From: Tetrapyrgos nigripes
Taxonomy: Eukaryota > Basidiomycota > Agaricomycetes > Agaricales > Campanellaceae
DNA length: 64,000 nucleotides
Direction of reading: 5' to 3'
Assembly (NCBI GenBank): GCA_013368315.1
Contig: JAACJM010000168.1
Location: 124,001 to 188,000 of the forward strand
Numbering within the stretch: position 1 is the stretch's first letter; every line of letters begins with the position of its first letter. The notes below the pieces were generated by a model. The model searched no databases and had not been told where the DNA came from. It saw only the letters and a program-made list of their open reading frames with translations. Positions 12,099 through 25,008 of the stretch are shown here, piece after piece. The translations under genes were made by a program, and so were the position numbers.

Positions 12099-15000
12099 AT
12101 GGGAAAGTAGGTACTTCTTGTTGACAACATTCCAATCTGCTGATTTCTCTTCCAGGTTCTCCTGCACAACACCAGGTTGTCGTTTTCCCAAGGTTGGCAA
12201 AGACACTAAACAGCACAACAACTGGTATCACAACTCCCGCAGTTACAGAGTACCATTCTTAGGTGTTTCCCTCCCTTCTTTTCTCCTCGTATTCTCCACT
12301 CCTGCTGACCTTACAATTGGTAGATAATGAAACAAAATGTTGTGAACGTAAAGACGGATTGCTGCAGTGCCCTTGTGGAGATACCGAACATTCCAAATAC
12401 AATCGTAACGCGTTCGAACGTGTGCTGGGCACCTCTCCCCATGACAGTCTGGATCTTACAGAAGAACGTTTTCGAGAACCGTTTCCTGAGTGGGAATGGG
12501 ACCCAGACCTTCTGGAATATGTCATAAATGACAGTCATTCTCAACAGCTCAGAGCTCGCGGTCTGAGACCCAAACAGAAAAAATCCAAAAAAAAAAAATC
12601 CACAAAACCTTTCCCTTCTGAACACAAGTCTCCAGCCCACAACAAGGATTACCCTATGGAAGACGCAGAGGAACTGTCAATATGACATGAAGCTCAAGAA
12701 GTGGATACCGAGATGGAAGGAGTTGAAGAGACTGGAGGCTTAGAAGACAACCTTTATGATGACGATATGGGCAGAAGTGAAGGACTTAGAGATGACTCAG
12801 ATAGACATGAGGTGGAGGATGCAGGTCAACGAGGTGAAGGGGAGGAAGCAGATGGAATTGAAGGGGGAGATGAAGGGGATGAGGAAGCAGATGGAAGTGA
12901 AGGGGGAGACTCGGAGGATGATATTGATGACTATTGGGTTTCCGAGTGGAAGGACCTTGAAGCTGAAGGACCAGTCACTGACGAAGTCTTGGACGACCTC
13001 CTCACCAGATATTCCCTCAATTCTTCATCTGCACCTTCCCCTCAGTGTGCTATTGAAACCCTTCGAAAGGTTGACATTGTTGTGGATCCCACTTGGAGGT
13101 GGAGTATTTGCATTAGCTGTGGACACCCTGTCCATTGGGTGAGGATTTATCAGAACCATATTTGCAGACACCTAGTAATTTCCCGTCTAGGTAATACACC
13201 GGACAATACACCTTCTGAATCCGAGATCTTCAAATGCCTGATCGTTCTCAACACTCACCAATATACACCTTTTCCCACACTCACTGCCATTGAGCCTGTC
13301 CCTGGAATGGAACAGCGGGCTGCATTTCAATGTGGTTATCCTGGCTGCAATGGGATTCGTTCTACCCGCGGATCCCTTGATAATCATTTTCGGGACGTAC
13401 ACCCCCACATTCTACCCAAAAAACGAGTGAGGAATCGGATACTTGTCCATCCTCTCAAAGGCTTCTGGGGTGACCAACAATTTATTCTGATTATCCCTCC
13501 CCAAACTCCACCACCTGCAAATCACATCCTCCGAGATATCATCAAGAAGGCAGAGGAGCTGAAACTTGGCGTTCCCTCTGAAACCTACTCTGCTCCCTCC
13601 AATTCTGTCGATCTGAATCCAATATTTGCCCAGCTCCATTGGCATCTTATTCTCGAGGCTGTCAATATCAGTCTTTTGAGAAAATCAGCTGCCACTCCAG
13701 ATCCAGAAACTGAACGAGCATACTGTCGCATCAAAGAAACTTCTCGACTGTATTACCAAAAGGTTATGCTGTCATTGGATGCCCTTGATACTACAACTTG
13801 CCGATGGATCCGGACCAGCTCATGGAAGTGAGTTTCCTTTTCTGCACTTTTCTTTCTACTCACCAACTTTTCTTAGTACCCCGTTAAAAAGTGTTCCATT
13901 TCGCCGTCCTCAAGAACTAGGGACAGTTACTCATGATGCTGACTTTGTCAGCACTTTTCTTGTCTTCCTTCTTCGGCACACTTCTAAAGCTCTTGACAAT
14001 TTCCCCATCTACCTCACAGACGTAACAAAGTCCCACATCCAAAGACTTCATGAACAGGCATCAACTTCAAACATTGATGACGCCAGCGATGATGCACTTA
14101 TCACGCTCTTTCATCGAGCCATCTGGACATATGTAACAAGTGTTGATCAAGCCTACCACGACGATGAGCTCAATGATCCCTTGACACGGTTTGTTGTCGC
14201 CTACCACATTCAAGATGATTACGGAGCATTTGCATTGGCGAAGCAACTACCACCGAACTTGATCAAGGCACAGTGGTGCTTCAGAGCCAGTGGTGCTTGG
14301 GAAATCATCTGCAAGCGCCATGAATTTGGGAATGTTGCGTTTGAGTGAGTCTTTCCCTTTCATATATTGTATTGGATAATTGCTAATTTTTATCATCAGT
14401 ACTTACGAAACCTTGGTCCAACCTTGGCTGACAGATGGGAGGCCCAGCACATTTACCAAACTCAGAGAAAATATAAAACGGCTCTCTGAACTGGCTTACA
14501 ATCAACCGACCCGTGCAAGATTTAGCTGGGACCCTTCCAACGAAGTTATTTCTATAGATGGGTTCCTGTTATCTGCCAAGGGCCTCTTTACCACCTGGAA
14601 AGACTGTCTAGGCAGTCTCACAGAGTCCATCGATGTTGTATTTCAAGGATGCAACTACACAGACATCCTTAACTCCTTTGACGCTCATATGGACCCGGAC
14701 CCTGGTCAGTGCGCAAAGTGGTTCCGCGATTCCACCTCCTGCAACGATCATCGATACTCCATCTTCGATGAAAAACTTAATGATATCGACAAATATCGCC
14801 CCATTCTCCATGATCATCTCGCTTGTGATGAGCATTTTTTCAAGAGCGTAGCAGGGGTAACTCATCCAAACTATCGTGAGTCTTTCATCACTTGTGCCCC
14901 TCTCGCTATTCTGACGAAGGTTTTCGAAGAAACCATCAAGGAATGGTTTGGATTAGTGCAAGACGTCGTGAATATGATGTGGTACCTCATACATGCTACA

Positions 15001-17394
15001 GCTCCAGGTTCTGCTCGTGGAAGAGAAAATGAACCCCTGACCTACGCCAACCACACCAACCATCCGAAAAATCTTCACTTCATTTCTGGACATCTCTTCC
15101 TATGGTGTGCAGTCCGAGAATGCCACCAAACACCTCTCCCAAGATCTTGTGGCTTCCCAGCTTAGAACTGCGGTCAGATGGCAGAGAACCATTGACTTTC
15201 TTCATCCTTCCTTCCGCAAACTGACTCACCAGGGCTTGGTGCGCAGTTTTTGCTTATTCGAGTTTCCCTCTGCTGACAGTTTTATCTTTAGGATGTCTCT
15301 TTTGCTGTTCCCATGTCTCCTGAGGCGGCCAAGGCTGCTTTGGAAGAACTCCTTGCCAAGCAATCCACACTCCACGAGCAAGCGATAATACACTCTGAAG
15401 AGTGCATCAAAGCTTGGATGATTGATGCTCTGAACTCTCTTGGTGTCCAGATTCTGAAGGATGTCAAAGGAACCAAGCCCCATCCTCATTCACCTTCCCC
15501 ACCCATATTTGTCTCCAAGGATATCCTTCCCATCGTTATGCGCAACCTTTTCCCCAATATTCCATCAGAGCGATGGGCTTGGAGGTCTCCTCAGCAAGCC
15601 GAGTCTGTGGCCTCTGTCTTATCTTCCAATCACGTATTTTCCATTCTCTCCACTGGGGAAGGCAAATCCCTCCAGTTCTTTGCAGCACCCTTGCTGAAGC
15701 CAGACCACTTGTTTGTTGTGATCCTACCCCTTATCTGCTTAACAGAGGATATGCTCCGCCGTGCCCAAGCCATCACAGCATACAAAGCAGGTGTTTGGGG
15801 CTCGCAAGACTTTGATACCCACACAACCTCCCTTGTCTTTGTTTCAGCCCATGAAGCAGGAACAGCCACCTTTGGACGGTGGATAAACTCCCTAGAGATT
15901 TCAAAGCGATTGGACCGTATTTTCATTGATGAAGCCCATCATCTTAAGACCGACAGCAACTTTAGAGAATGCTTCGCCTCACTAATCAAGTTGCGCACCA
16001 CAAAAGTCCCCTTCTCTTTCCTTTCTGGCTCCCTTGGGCCTCACGACATCGACTTCGTCCTTTCGGTGATGGGTATTGAAGAAAAAACTCTTGTCACTGA
16101 AATTCGATCTTATTGTGGACGTCCCAACCACCGCTACACCCTTGAAAAGCTCAGCTCATCCGACAGCTCTGTTGTCATCTCAGCAATAAAACATTTTATG
16201 GATCGCCATCCCCTTAAAAGTGATGAACAGGGATTGATATATGTATCTTCTGTTGAATTATGCAAGGATATTGGTGCTGCGCTGGGTATTCCTGCCTACT
16301 ACAGCGCCGAAACTGCCCAAAACAAGGCCACGTTTCAATGTGATTGGAGAGGAGGATATGATCCAGGCAAACTCTGGATGGTTTGCACTCCTGCTTTTGG
16401 AGAGGGGATTGATTACGGCGCTGTTCACTGTGTCATTGTTTATGAACCGTTTGGCATGACCCCTTTGAAGCAGTATTTTGGGCGTGCTGGACGAGATGAT
16501 CTTTTAGCTTTTTGTCATCTGCTCTACAGTTGTCTCCCCTTCCTTCCAGATAACCTGGAGCAGGATTTGGAAGGCAGGATCCCCTATTACCAGCTACTGG
16601 TCTCTCCATCGTGCATGCGTTTTTCTGAATATGCCTATGACCGTGAAGTCCATTGTTGTGCAGCCATTGGGGCTGAACTTTGCCAAAACTGTCTCGATGT
16701 GTGTATTTCTCATTTGAATGATGATGCCTGTCACTAATTGTGTCTAGCCAACTAATTCACTCCAGGGTCCCCCTTCTATATCTCTCCAACAACCGCTTCA
16801 GGCTGAAATTCCTTCCAATCCTTCCAATCCTGTTCTTGACGTCTCTGTCCCCCCGTCTCTGTGTCTTCTACCTCTGAGTCTATCGCTGAGGGCGATTCTC
16901 ATTGTAAACAGGAGATAGAGCTACTCGACTGTATACTGCAGCGCGTTGTTGATTCTGGATGCCCAGCCTGCTGGGTTGCACACAAGGACCATTCCATCAA
17001 CCACGCTGAGCCTCAGGGGTTCACCAACAACCGCAACTGCTTGACCAATCTCAAGATGTCAAAGAGCCTTCATTGGGCATTTTGTTATCATTGCTGGGTG
17101 CCATACCGACATTTCTCTACCCACCCAGCTCCCAAAAGCGACGGTAGAATATTACCCAGTGATTGCCCATTTGAATCCTCTATTCCCACTATTATTCCAA
17201 CATTAATAGCCCACATTTACACAGATTGCAGAAAAGTCGAAAAGATCACTGAGCATCTTGGAGTTGCCACCTGGCTGAAATACCCAGATTTTATGAAATG
17301 GTTGCAGGAACCATGTACAGCTGTCACTGATGTTCCCAATCACATACAATTTCTTAATTCATTTTATCAGTTGTATGTAGAGATATTGTTGTAG
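12099..17394 (+). pseudogene. RecQ-like DNA helicase with C2H2-like fingers, interrupted
   Basis: Exons 12099-12106, 12156-12262, 12324-13827, 13877-14344, from 14400, to 15238, and 15292-16737 encode parts of one large protein, followed by a tail at about 16840-17394. N-terminal fingers: CTTPGC..H-x4-H in exon 2, then CISCGHPVHW and CGYPGC..HFRDVH after a long acidic stretch. The last large exon carries the superfamily 2 motifs of RecQ enzymes: RSPQQAES (motif 0), STGEGKS (Walker A), DEAHH (Walker B), SGSLG (III), LIYVSS (IV), GEGIDYG (V) and QYFGRAGRD (VI). The tail is a cysteine-rich domain (CPAC..FCYHCWVP..H..C). Such RecQ-like genes are multi-copy in Agaricomycetes and unwind DNA 3' to 5' in the classical family. 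Breaks: an in-frame TGA at 12683-12685, a reading-frame switch near 15090-15117 where a central segment seems missing, and another frame shift near a C-run at about 16845. Sequencing error could explain one of these but hardly all. Confidence 0.8.
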
Positions 17395-18442
17395 TACAAC
17401 ATTCAAGGATTTCACAAAGTCCATGATTCCCCTAGACATGTTCTTATTGTCAAACCTCTACTTAGTAAGTTTTGGCCAGTTTTTCTTTTGTCTTCGTAAT
17501 TCTCATTATCCTTTCACTCCCAAGCATCTTACGGATGAGCTCTGATGATCCTCATATTTTGTTTTCTCTTCATCATGTCTAATTCTTACACATTTGCATT
17601 TCTTACCCATTTTTACTCAGTTTTATTAAGTTTCAGCTCTACTTATTTGACGGGTGTCTTTTTCTTGCAAGTTTCGAGTTTCTTTTACACGTTACACTCT
17701 CGCTTTTCCCTCCTAGATATTTCTGTAATGTACCTAACTCCAGTAGTATAACGAGTATGTACTTATACCTGGAAATCCAAGTCATTTTCCCCAGAACTTC
17801 ACATTCCAACTCCAAGCCTAAGCCAACCCAAGTCCAGCCTATCCAGTTCTTTCCCAGAAAGCCCATCTTCGTCCTCATCCTCCTAAGTCCTCGCAGTTTC
17901 GATTATTCGATGCATCTTGCTGTGCAATCATTAGATCAGTGCCACTCTCCTACTTAGAGGCTTTTCCCGGACTTACCTTTGTCTGAGAGAGTTTCTTATT
18001 GGGATTATTCACCTCGCGACAGTCGTAAAAGAATAGTGTCATGAGTTGTGGGAAAAGACCATGAGGAGACAAAGATGACAGAGGCGGTCACAAATCTGAT
18101 ACGCCCAGCACGGTGCTGGGTGTAGGTGAATGTCGATCTGATCTGTACGATCTAACGAAGACCTTCTCTGATCTTGGGTGGATGCTCATTCTAAGACGCC
18201 TGCCCTCGCAATTTCTATAGTGCTCACACTGACAATGTAGCTCTGCTATGCTGCATTGTATCGTGGAGGAGGAGCTTTTTCAGTGGCGGCGAAGCATGTC
18301 TACGACATACTCAAAGTTTACAATCTACCTACCTACTTTACCTACCTACTTTTGTCAAATTTTCCCCCTGTTCTCGAGTATATACAATTATAGTGTAACT
18401 GTAAGTAGTACTCAGTAGTGTAAGTAGTACTTTCTCTCTGTT
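17395..18442. other. Non-coding stretch
   Basis: No gene supported. T-rich after the helicase tail; a CTAC/TACC microsatellite-like patch lies at 18320-18352. The right end has repeated GTGTAAGTAG words that may mark the end of an element (see 18443-23759). Confidence 0.35.
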
Positions 18443-19101
18443 AAAGAGTGTAAGTAGTCTCAAGAGTGCAACACGTTCATGTACAGCCTTTCTGGGGCCC
18501 GCTACCCCTTTGGATCATTATCCCAATAAGGTTAGAGATCCTGCACCATCGCTTATAGTCCTGCCTTCGGGTCAGCACTAATCCCGCCCTCAGGGGACTG
18601 TGCCCGCTCCCTTTAGTTACTTCAAGTGCACTGCATATAGACGCATATCATTTTTTGTTTGATTCAGCTCCTTTTGCATTGCCTCCTGCATTTGGCCGTG
18701 TAAAAATTCCCTGAAAAATAGGGAAGATAATTTTGCCACCAGTCACAGTGCGCAGTGGTAGTAGGACTGAGTACATCCTCAAAACCACAACCGTATTAAG
18801 GATACTTATGACAGCCACAATATCTATGCAGACTCGATTTTAGACAAGCTATTTAAGTATCGTTACGAGGCCTCTTAAAGGCCGAGTTAACTTATGTCAA
18901 CCTCGAAAATTTTACCACGACCTCAAAATCCCACCCCTTTTCATTGACACAGCCGGTCTTTGCTCTTCCCGACAACCGGAATGTCCAGACTCGGTCTGGA
19001 CCAGGACCATTGACGTCAATAACCACGAGATCATGCTAGCGTGCCAAATCGGTCTGCTTAACGCCCTCCCTTCTGCATAACCCGAGTTGGACTACGTGAA
19101 A

Positions 19102-19143
19102 GGGCCTCGTAATTTGCCATGCGAAGCGATGGCCCTTTGCCCC
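19102..19143 (-). repeat. Dispersed ~45-bp hairpin repeat, copy 2
   Basis: Reverse-strand copy with outer GGGCC/GGCCC arms and inner GCCATCGC/GCGAAGC-type hairpin. It lies just before the likely start of the transposase-like gene and contains an upstream ATG at 19119, so it may have been added to that leader later. Confidence 0.6.
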
Positions 19144-19181
19144 AGTCTGAACTCAGCCACCTGTCTGTTAAGCTTCGAAGA

Positions 19182-22100
19182 ATGGACCTCTCAGAACTTC
19201 CTCTGTTGTTCGTCAAAAGATATAGGGCATCTGTGAGCCATATTTGCTCATACTATCAATATACTGATTGTAACTCTTCCAGGTTTTCCACTCAAATCTT
19301 TCTGCAAAGGACAATCCTCACTTTCTTTCCATCGACAAGTACACTGACTGGATCTCCGGGGATGGGGCTGATCTTGTTCAAGAGTACCAATCCCGGGACC
19401 AGAGTCAGGCGCTAGCAGATGTTGACATGGAGGATGCCTTGATGAAGGATCTCCGAGAGTGTAGAAACTTTGTACGTGTTAATTACTGCTCACTTAATCT
19501 TTGGAAACAGTCAATATTAATTTGGTTTCGTAGTTTTTGACACCAAACCTTGCATCTGATGACTTCTTTAATGTTGAAAACATGGATTCCTGGTTGAGCA
19601 GTACGATGTTCAGCCAATGGGCTACATGGAGACGTCTGCCATGCCTGGGGATCACAGGCTCAGGAGATTTGGAGCAAGGAGCTGGACTTATGAGAGGCTG
19701 AGGCTCATTCAGTCGCTGCTCAATACGTCAGGTGCATTGACATATCTACAATTCTTGAAATGTTCTTTCCCATTAACTATTTTGTTCCACTGGCAGATTT
19801 TACAATCGTGTCAAGGGTACAAAATGTAAGCTGGATTCATGTGATGGCGAAGCTGAGGTACGCATGGTGAAAGCTGTATGTGCTTTATTTGCATCAAAAT
19901 TCATTACTGAAGTACTTCCACGCAGAAGCTCAGTAATGATAGCAAAGGCAAGGCTCGCACACAAGAGACAGAGTACTTTATTGGCTGTAACAAATGGTCC
20001 AAGAAGCAATACTACGACCATCTGTGGCTCCCGATTCCTTCTGAAATCGGTCCTCATGTGTTTATGGGAATGGTGCAGAGTGGTGGCAAATTAACGTGTT
20101 CGGATGTGGATGTCTTGGAGGGCAAATGTAGCAATGTGAATCATCCAAAGCATCGTGCAGCTTCCTGTCGTAAGTAGTATTGAACATTGTATTGCTTGAT
20201 CTCAATAAAATATTTATTCATTGACTCTAGCTTTTTCTCATGTCGTCGATGGTTTCTCTCAGAAGGGACACATGATTGCAAGGCCATGTCCCACTAGAAT
20301 GATCATGTTCATTCCGGCTGATAATAGCACTCGGTTTGCTTTTGTGCTTTTACGGAACGCTCACAATCACCTGGTACATCTGAACATCAAGCCTGGGCAA
20401 GATGATCGTCTCCGAATTCAGTGTATGATCAATGCTGCAGGAGTGGTAGGTTTGACTCCAGGGTGTCTCTTGAATGGTGAATTCTCCACTCTGCTTCTAA
20501 TCACTGTCTATCAAACTTATCAGTTTTTCTTTAGCCAAAACAACATCCAATATTGCGGAAGAGGATGGAGTCTCCCTTATGCAAGGCAGTCCCGTATTTA
20601 TTGATAAACAACTCATACGGCAGGAGATTCTCAATGTCAAAGCAGAACGGTTTCCGAAGGGCCTACACTGGGTTGGTATTAATTCTTTATTGTTCTTTGT
20701 CAGCCTGAGAGACTGATTAATCCTACTAGGACTGGTGTATGAGTTTGAGCAGCATGACTCCAAACTCAAAGCATCAGAGTGTTATATTCACTCAGTGATC
20801 TGCCGGGGCCACATAAAGGTCGCAGTGACTATGCATTCTGGTCTCGCTCCCCTTGTACACAAAGTTCGAGAGCTTCAAGCAGACTTTATGTTCAAGCGTG
20901 TTGCCTCTGAGGAGTTTAATGAATGGGAAGTTGTGGCTTATTCCGATCGATACAGCTGCAGTAAGTATCTCCACCATGATCTCCACCATTGTTCAAATTG
21001 TTTTATTTTATTTTGTAGGGTTCACACTCACAAGTCTGTATTGCAATTCATTTGAAAGGACAGCTTTTTTTAATCTATTTACCGAGTTGGATGAAGCTGT
21101 CCGATCTACCACAGGATCTTCACTCAAGTTCCAAGCTCTCAACCTGCCTGATGGTAATATACTCGCAATTATTCTTGATAGTGAACCTGCACAGGCTTTG
21201 GGTCTCGGAGACTTCCTCCTCAAGCTCAATAATCCAGCATTGAGTGGGATTAGCACTGATTATCCATCGGAAATCGTCTTGCATGTTCTCAAACTGTGCG
21301 GTGTTCATTACGAGCGGCAAGTTGATCATTAAAATTGCGTTTTCTTCTTTATCACTTAATTATTGCATGCTTGACCAGGAACATCGACAAGCTCTCAGCA
21401 GCAGTATCCAAAGATGATATACAGTGTCTTAAATCCTTTCGAGGTCTCAAAACTGATGAAGAGATTCAAATATGGCATGAATTTTGTCAGAATCATTCTG
21501 ATCCTTCACTTCAGAGTGAGCCTGTATTCCTAGTCTTTGATCTGTGTTCAAATTCTTACCCCTAATGTCCGTTTGTCAGATTGGTATGCGCAAAAATGAT
21601 TGCATTCATGGCTCTTGCCCGCATTCAATCGCTACCTCTCAAAAATGAATGGTGAAGCATGGGATCTGACGTCCGATAATTCTAATATGGTGGAAGGCGC
21701 CCACGCAGCTCGAAATGCAGAGACTGGCATTCAAAAAACATTGGTAGAAGCTGTACTCGAGTAAGGATCTTTTTTATTTATGACAATACATGCTTATATA
21801 TACTCATTTACTGAATCAAGGGCAAGGCGACGCGACAACGAAAAAGTGGAAGAATTTCGGCTCATGGAAGCATCTGGACTTTTAGCATCATAACAGAATA
21901 CTGCTGCGCATAGAGAGAAACTTTTGTCTCAACGTAGACTCTGGACTACACAGAAGCGCCAAAATCGTGATGCGAAGATTGAAGCTTTGCAGGACATGAA
22001 GTCCGAGTATGACAAGTACAGTGAGAAAAGACAGGAATCCTTACAGCGACAAAGGGCCCACGAAAACATCCTGACTTCCATTCGAGCCATTACCCAGACT

Positions 22101-22735
22101 GAACAAACCACTGATCAATCACAACAGTTCAGAGATTTATCTGAAGCAGTGAAGCAAGAAACCGCTTTACGGAGTGGGCTTTACAAGCAGCAGCAAGAGC
22201 TCAAACGAGACATTGATCGTTTGAAGGAGTTTGCTAATCTAAAGGGGGTAAAAATTAATGGGAGGCGAGTCAGGGTACCTGAAGCTGAAGGTATTGATTC
22301 TTTTGACTTTGGAAGTCTCCCAATCACTGACCATCGCATCTTTTTGAATTTTGATTTCACTTCAGTCTCCAGTAACAGTGAAGCACTTACGCCACCTTTT
22401 GAAAATGAGCCTGGTATGTGCCGATTTAGTATTTGCATCTAAGTCTTTGTCTCTTACTTGTATATTTTAGTCTCTGCCCATCCTTCAAATTTGAATGAAG
22501 TCGACTCGGAAGCGATCATGCAACTTATATCGTTCGATGTTGAACCTGGTACGCTTTTATATTTATTGCCTTAATGTTTGTGCCAATAGAATTTAAAATG
22601 ATAGAGACCGATTTCAACTCAGACTCTGTCAGATTGTTTGAGGATGAGCCTGAGGCTATGCCGCAAGATCATGAAAATTCATTGACCTCGATGATCCCAG
22701 TCGCAAATACAATTTCAGCTGCCATGGAAACTTAA
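19182..22735 (+). pseudogene. Mutator-like (MULE) transposase-family gene with coiled-coil tail, interrupted
   Basis: Many small exons join in frame, including 19283-19471, about 19570-19734, 20231-20476, 20535 to about 20675, about 20728-20951, 21019 onward and 21821-22412. In order: an N-terminal part starting MDLSELPLLF; a cysteine/histidine part (YFIGCNKWSKKQYYDH, CSNVNHP); the block NAHNHLVHLNIKPGQDDRL like the HNHP region of FLYWCH/MULE proteins; the core QADFMFKRV, SLYCNS and LDSEPAQALGLGDFL; then NSNMVEGAHAARNAETG. The D of QADF, the D of LDSE and the E of MVEG are candidates for a DDE triad. A coiled coil of about 120 residues follows. In-frame stops occur at TGA 21597-21599 and TAA 21891-21893, both inside conserved coding sequence. 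MULE assignment is from resemblance to a large Agaricomycete family and is inference. A working transposase would cut and paste DNA in the nucleus; this copy cannot be full length. Confidence 0.65.
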
Positions 22736-24106
22736 GGTAATTATACAATTATACAATCCTGTGTTCCTGTTTATGCTGCTTGTGTCGTAGATTCAAGCTA
22801 TGATCCAACTTACAGTGATTTGAGCATGCTTCGAGCTGAATTACTTCAAGAGAACGGTATGTTCAAATAAGTAATTTTGCCTTTGTTAAGCCACTTATCT
22901 TATCTCAACTGGTAGATTTTGGCGCGTACTTGAATGATCAATTGTCAAGTAGTACTCATACACCATCATACTGGCACGTGTATATTTTTCTTAATGCAGA
23001 CTTTCAGTGACCTCTGATTTAGGCCCGATTACTCAGACAACGACGCACGGATGCCTCCGGTCATTGAAACGCAAGAGGAAGCCCATTACTGGGGTGATTG
23101 GAGGGACTTCACATTCTTACCTGCACCATCACAATCCACAGACAACAACACAGCTGATGGCAACACTAAAGAAGAGAACTGTCTATCCTCATTCAATGTG
23201 ACTACTGGCCGTAAGGAAGTAGACAAGAAAAATATTCTTGCTGAAGGGTCTCGCTGTAGAAGCCTATGGAGTGATTATATTCATGAAAACTACATAGACA
23301 AGATTCCGAGTATGTACTCAAATACTTCAGTTTTATTTGCACGTTTACACAGAGGAGCCAGTTGCCATGTGCATACTGTTTACCACCCAGGAGGGCGTGA
23401 GAACAGGTCAAAAGGACATCGCATAGTCCTCGATCGGCACTGCTGACCGTGACTCAGAGAAAGTCTATTGCTCTATACAATCGAGATAAGACCTCAAAGA
23501 GCCTGCCAAAATGGATATCTGTGGGAGAAGACAAGGGCAAAAGACATTGCAGTGGACATGGCGGAGCCCAAGAATATACATTCCCGATTTGGATATGAGC
23601 GCCTTGATGACGTTTGATCAACATTTGATGCGCCTCCGCTTATCCCGGGGAGCCGTTGCACTTGAGGTTCTTGCATCAAAACTACTTACACTGTCTAAGT
23701 CACACTTACACTAAATTATGCAGGTTAAGCGAGGTGAGCAACTTACACTTACACTCTTTCTGTCATTCCTCCCTGTTCCCGGCACGCATCCCTTCTCTTT
23801 TAGCATTCTCTTTCTTACTGCACCTGGTTCTTTAACTTTTTAACTTTTATGACGACCTACAGACTTATGACCTTGTATCCTGGAGAACAATTGGACACTT
23901 TTAGTACTTCGAGAAGAAAAGGGTGAAGTCCGTTGGAAAGGTTTCACACCCTAGCTCTGCTGACCCTAATTTGGGGTTATTGGACCTCCCACCGACTCGG
24001 AAGCTCCATCGTCTTTTCTTCTTCAAGTCTCCCTGAGTGTTGCTGCAACAATATGTAGTCCAAGCTAACGAGATATGTAGTCTATGCTAACGTTGATTTG
24101 AGAGAA
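22736..24106. other. Non-coding stretch after the transposase-like gene
   Basis: Short plus-strand ORFs at 23007-23446 could be decayed 3' exons of the same gene (phrases such as CLRSLKRKRKP), but I cannot connect them. The rest shows no gene. The segment ends with the reverse GTGTAAGT cluster at 23695-23759. Confidence 0.3.
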
Positions 24107-24584
24107 TCAGTCACTGGTTGGACGTTGACAAAGGGTCTGAAGTATATCAAGGAGCTTGTCGATGGTCCCCTGCTGGGTCTGAATAGCTTCCCGTTGGCTC
24201 TGAATAGCCTCCGTCACCATATCTACAAGTCTCTCTCCCATCTCCCTATTACGCCTCTCGCTTTCTTTGATGAACTCTAGCAACTCCTTCACTGGCGATA
24301 TTTCCCTGTTCTCTGAAGCAGGACTAGAAGTAGAGTCGATAGAGTAACGTTCCATGACAGGGGCCTCGTAAAACAATTCAGGCAGCGAGATAGAGGCCTG
24401 TTGAGTTTCTTTCTGTAGACGCAATTTAGCAGTTCCAAGTCAAGCAAACAACTATGAAGTGTACCCTGGAGCTCTTGTCCTGCTTCTGAGCAATTTCTCT
24501 CTGATACTGTTCTTGATTGGGCAGTGGGGGAATGTCGGAATGAGACCACTGCGACATGGTTGTGAACTTCTGAGCTCCGAGCAT
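24107..24584 (-). CDS. Small coiled-coil protein, function unknown
   Basis: Two exons on the minus strand, 24584-24465 and 24412-24107, join in phase 0 across a 52-base intron (24413-24464) with GT..AG ends. The product of about 140 residues starts MLGAQKFTTMSQWSHSD (a second ATG at 24557 would give MSQWSHSD). It has a polar Gln-rich start, a central Ser-rich linker, and a helical C-terminal half (ELLEFIKESERRNREMGERL, then Gln-rich REAIQTQQGTIDKLLDIL) with heptad spacing. I do not recognise the family. A MITE candidate (24706-25008) lies just upstream and may affect its promoter. The clean splice and amphipathic helix argue for a real gene; lack of homology knowledge limits confidence. Confidence 0.5.
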
Positions 24585-24705
24585 TGACTAGAAGTCCTTC
24601 GCGGGAAGTCCTTCATGAGTTTGGACCCTGTTGAGCTTACGAAACTCTTCTGGAAAACCTTGCCTTGTCTTTTCAAAGCCGAAGGCTGATGGGCGCCACC
24701 AAATA

Positions 24706-25008
24706 AGCGATGTCTCGCATAAGTAGGTTACAGGCATACATAGATTTGCTGAGTCTGTGTAGTCCGATACTCCGTTTTCATGCATGGTCTTTTCGCACAT
24801 CAGTGAAAAACGTGAAAGTAAGGGCACTATTGCTCCTTGAGAAGGATACATATTCCCCAATTGCCTATCTTCTTGGTGAAGCTACTGTGAGTAACTACAT
24901 CCTCGCGTATTGCCCCCGTAGTTCTCCCTTGTTCTTCCTCTTTTCCCTTTGGTCGGATCCTGCTAAGCATGGTGACGTCTGTGGCGCCTACTTAGGCGAG
25001 ACATCGCT
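24706..25008. mobile_element. 303-bp MITE candidate with TA target duplication
   Basis: The ends are inverted repeats starting AGCGATGTCTCGC and continuing as .TAAGTAGG (24706-24727 and 24987-25008 reversed) with one mismatch over 22 bases. Each end is flanked by TA (24704-24705 and 25009-25010), the duplication made by Tc1/mariner-type elements. The interior has no transposase, so it would be non-autonomous. Confidence 0.6.

Larger units (their letters stand above)
18443..23759 (+). mobile_element. Possible boundaries of a Mutator-like DNA transposon
   Basis: AAAGAGTGTAAGT at 18443-18455 has its exact reverse complement at 23747-23759, and related GTGTAAGT words cluster beside both. The interval of about 5.3 kb encloses the transposase-like pseudogene. 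I could not find a clear target-site duplication, so these may be subterminal repeats rather than exact ends. Confidence 0.3.
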
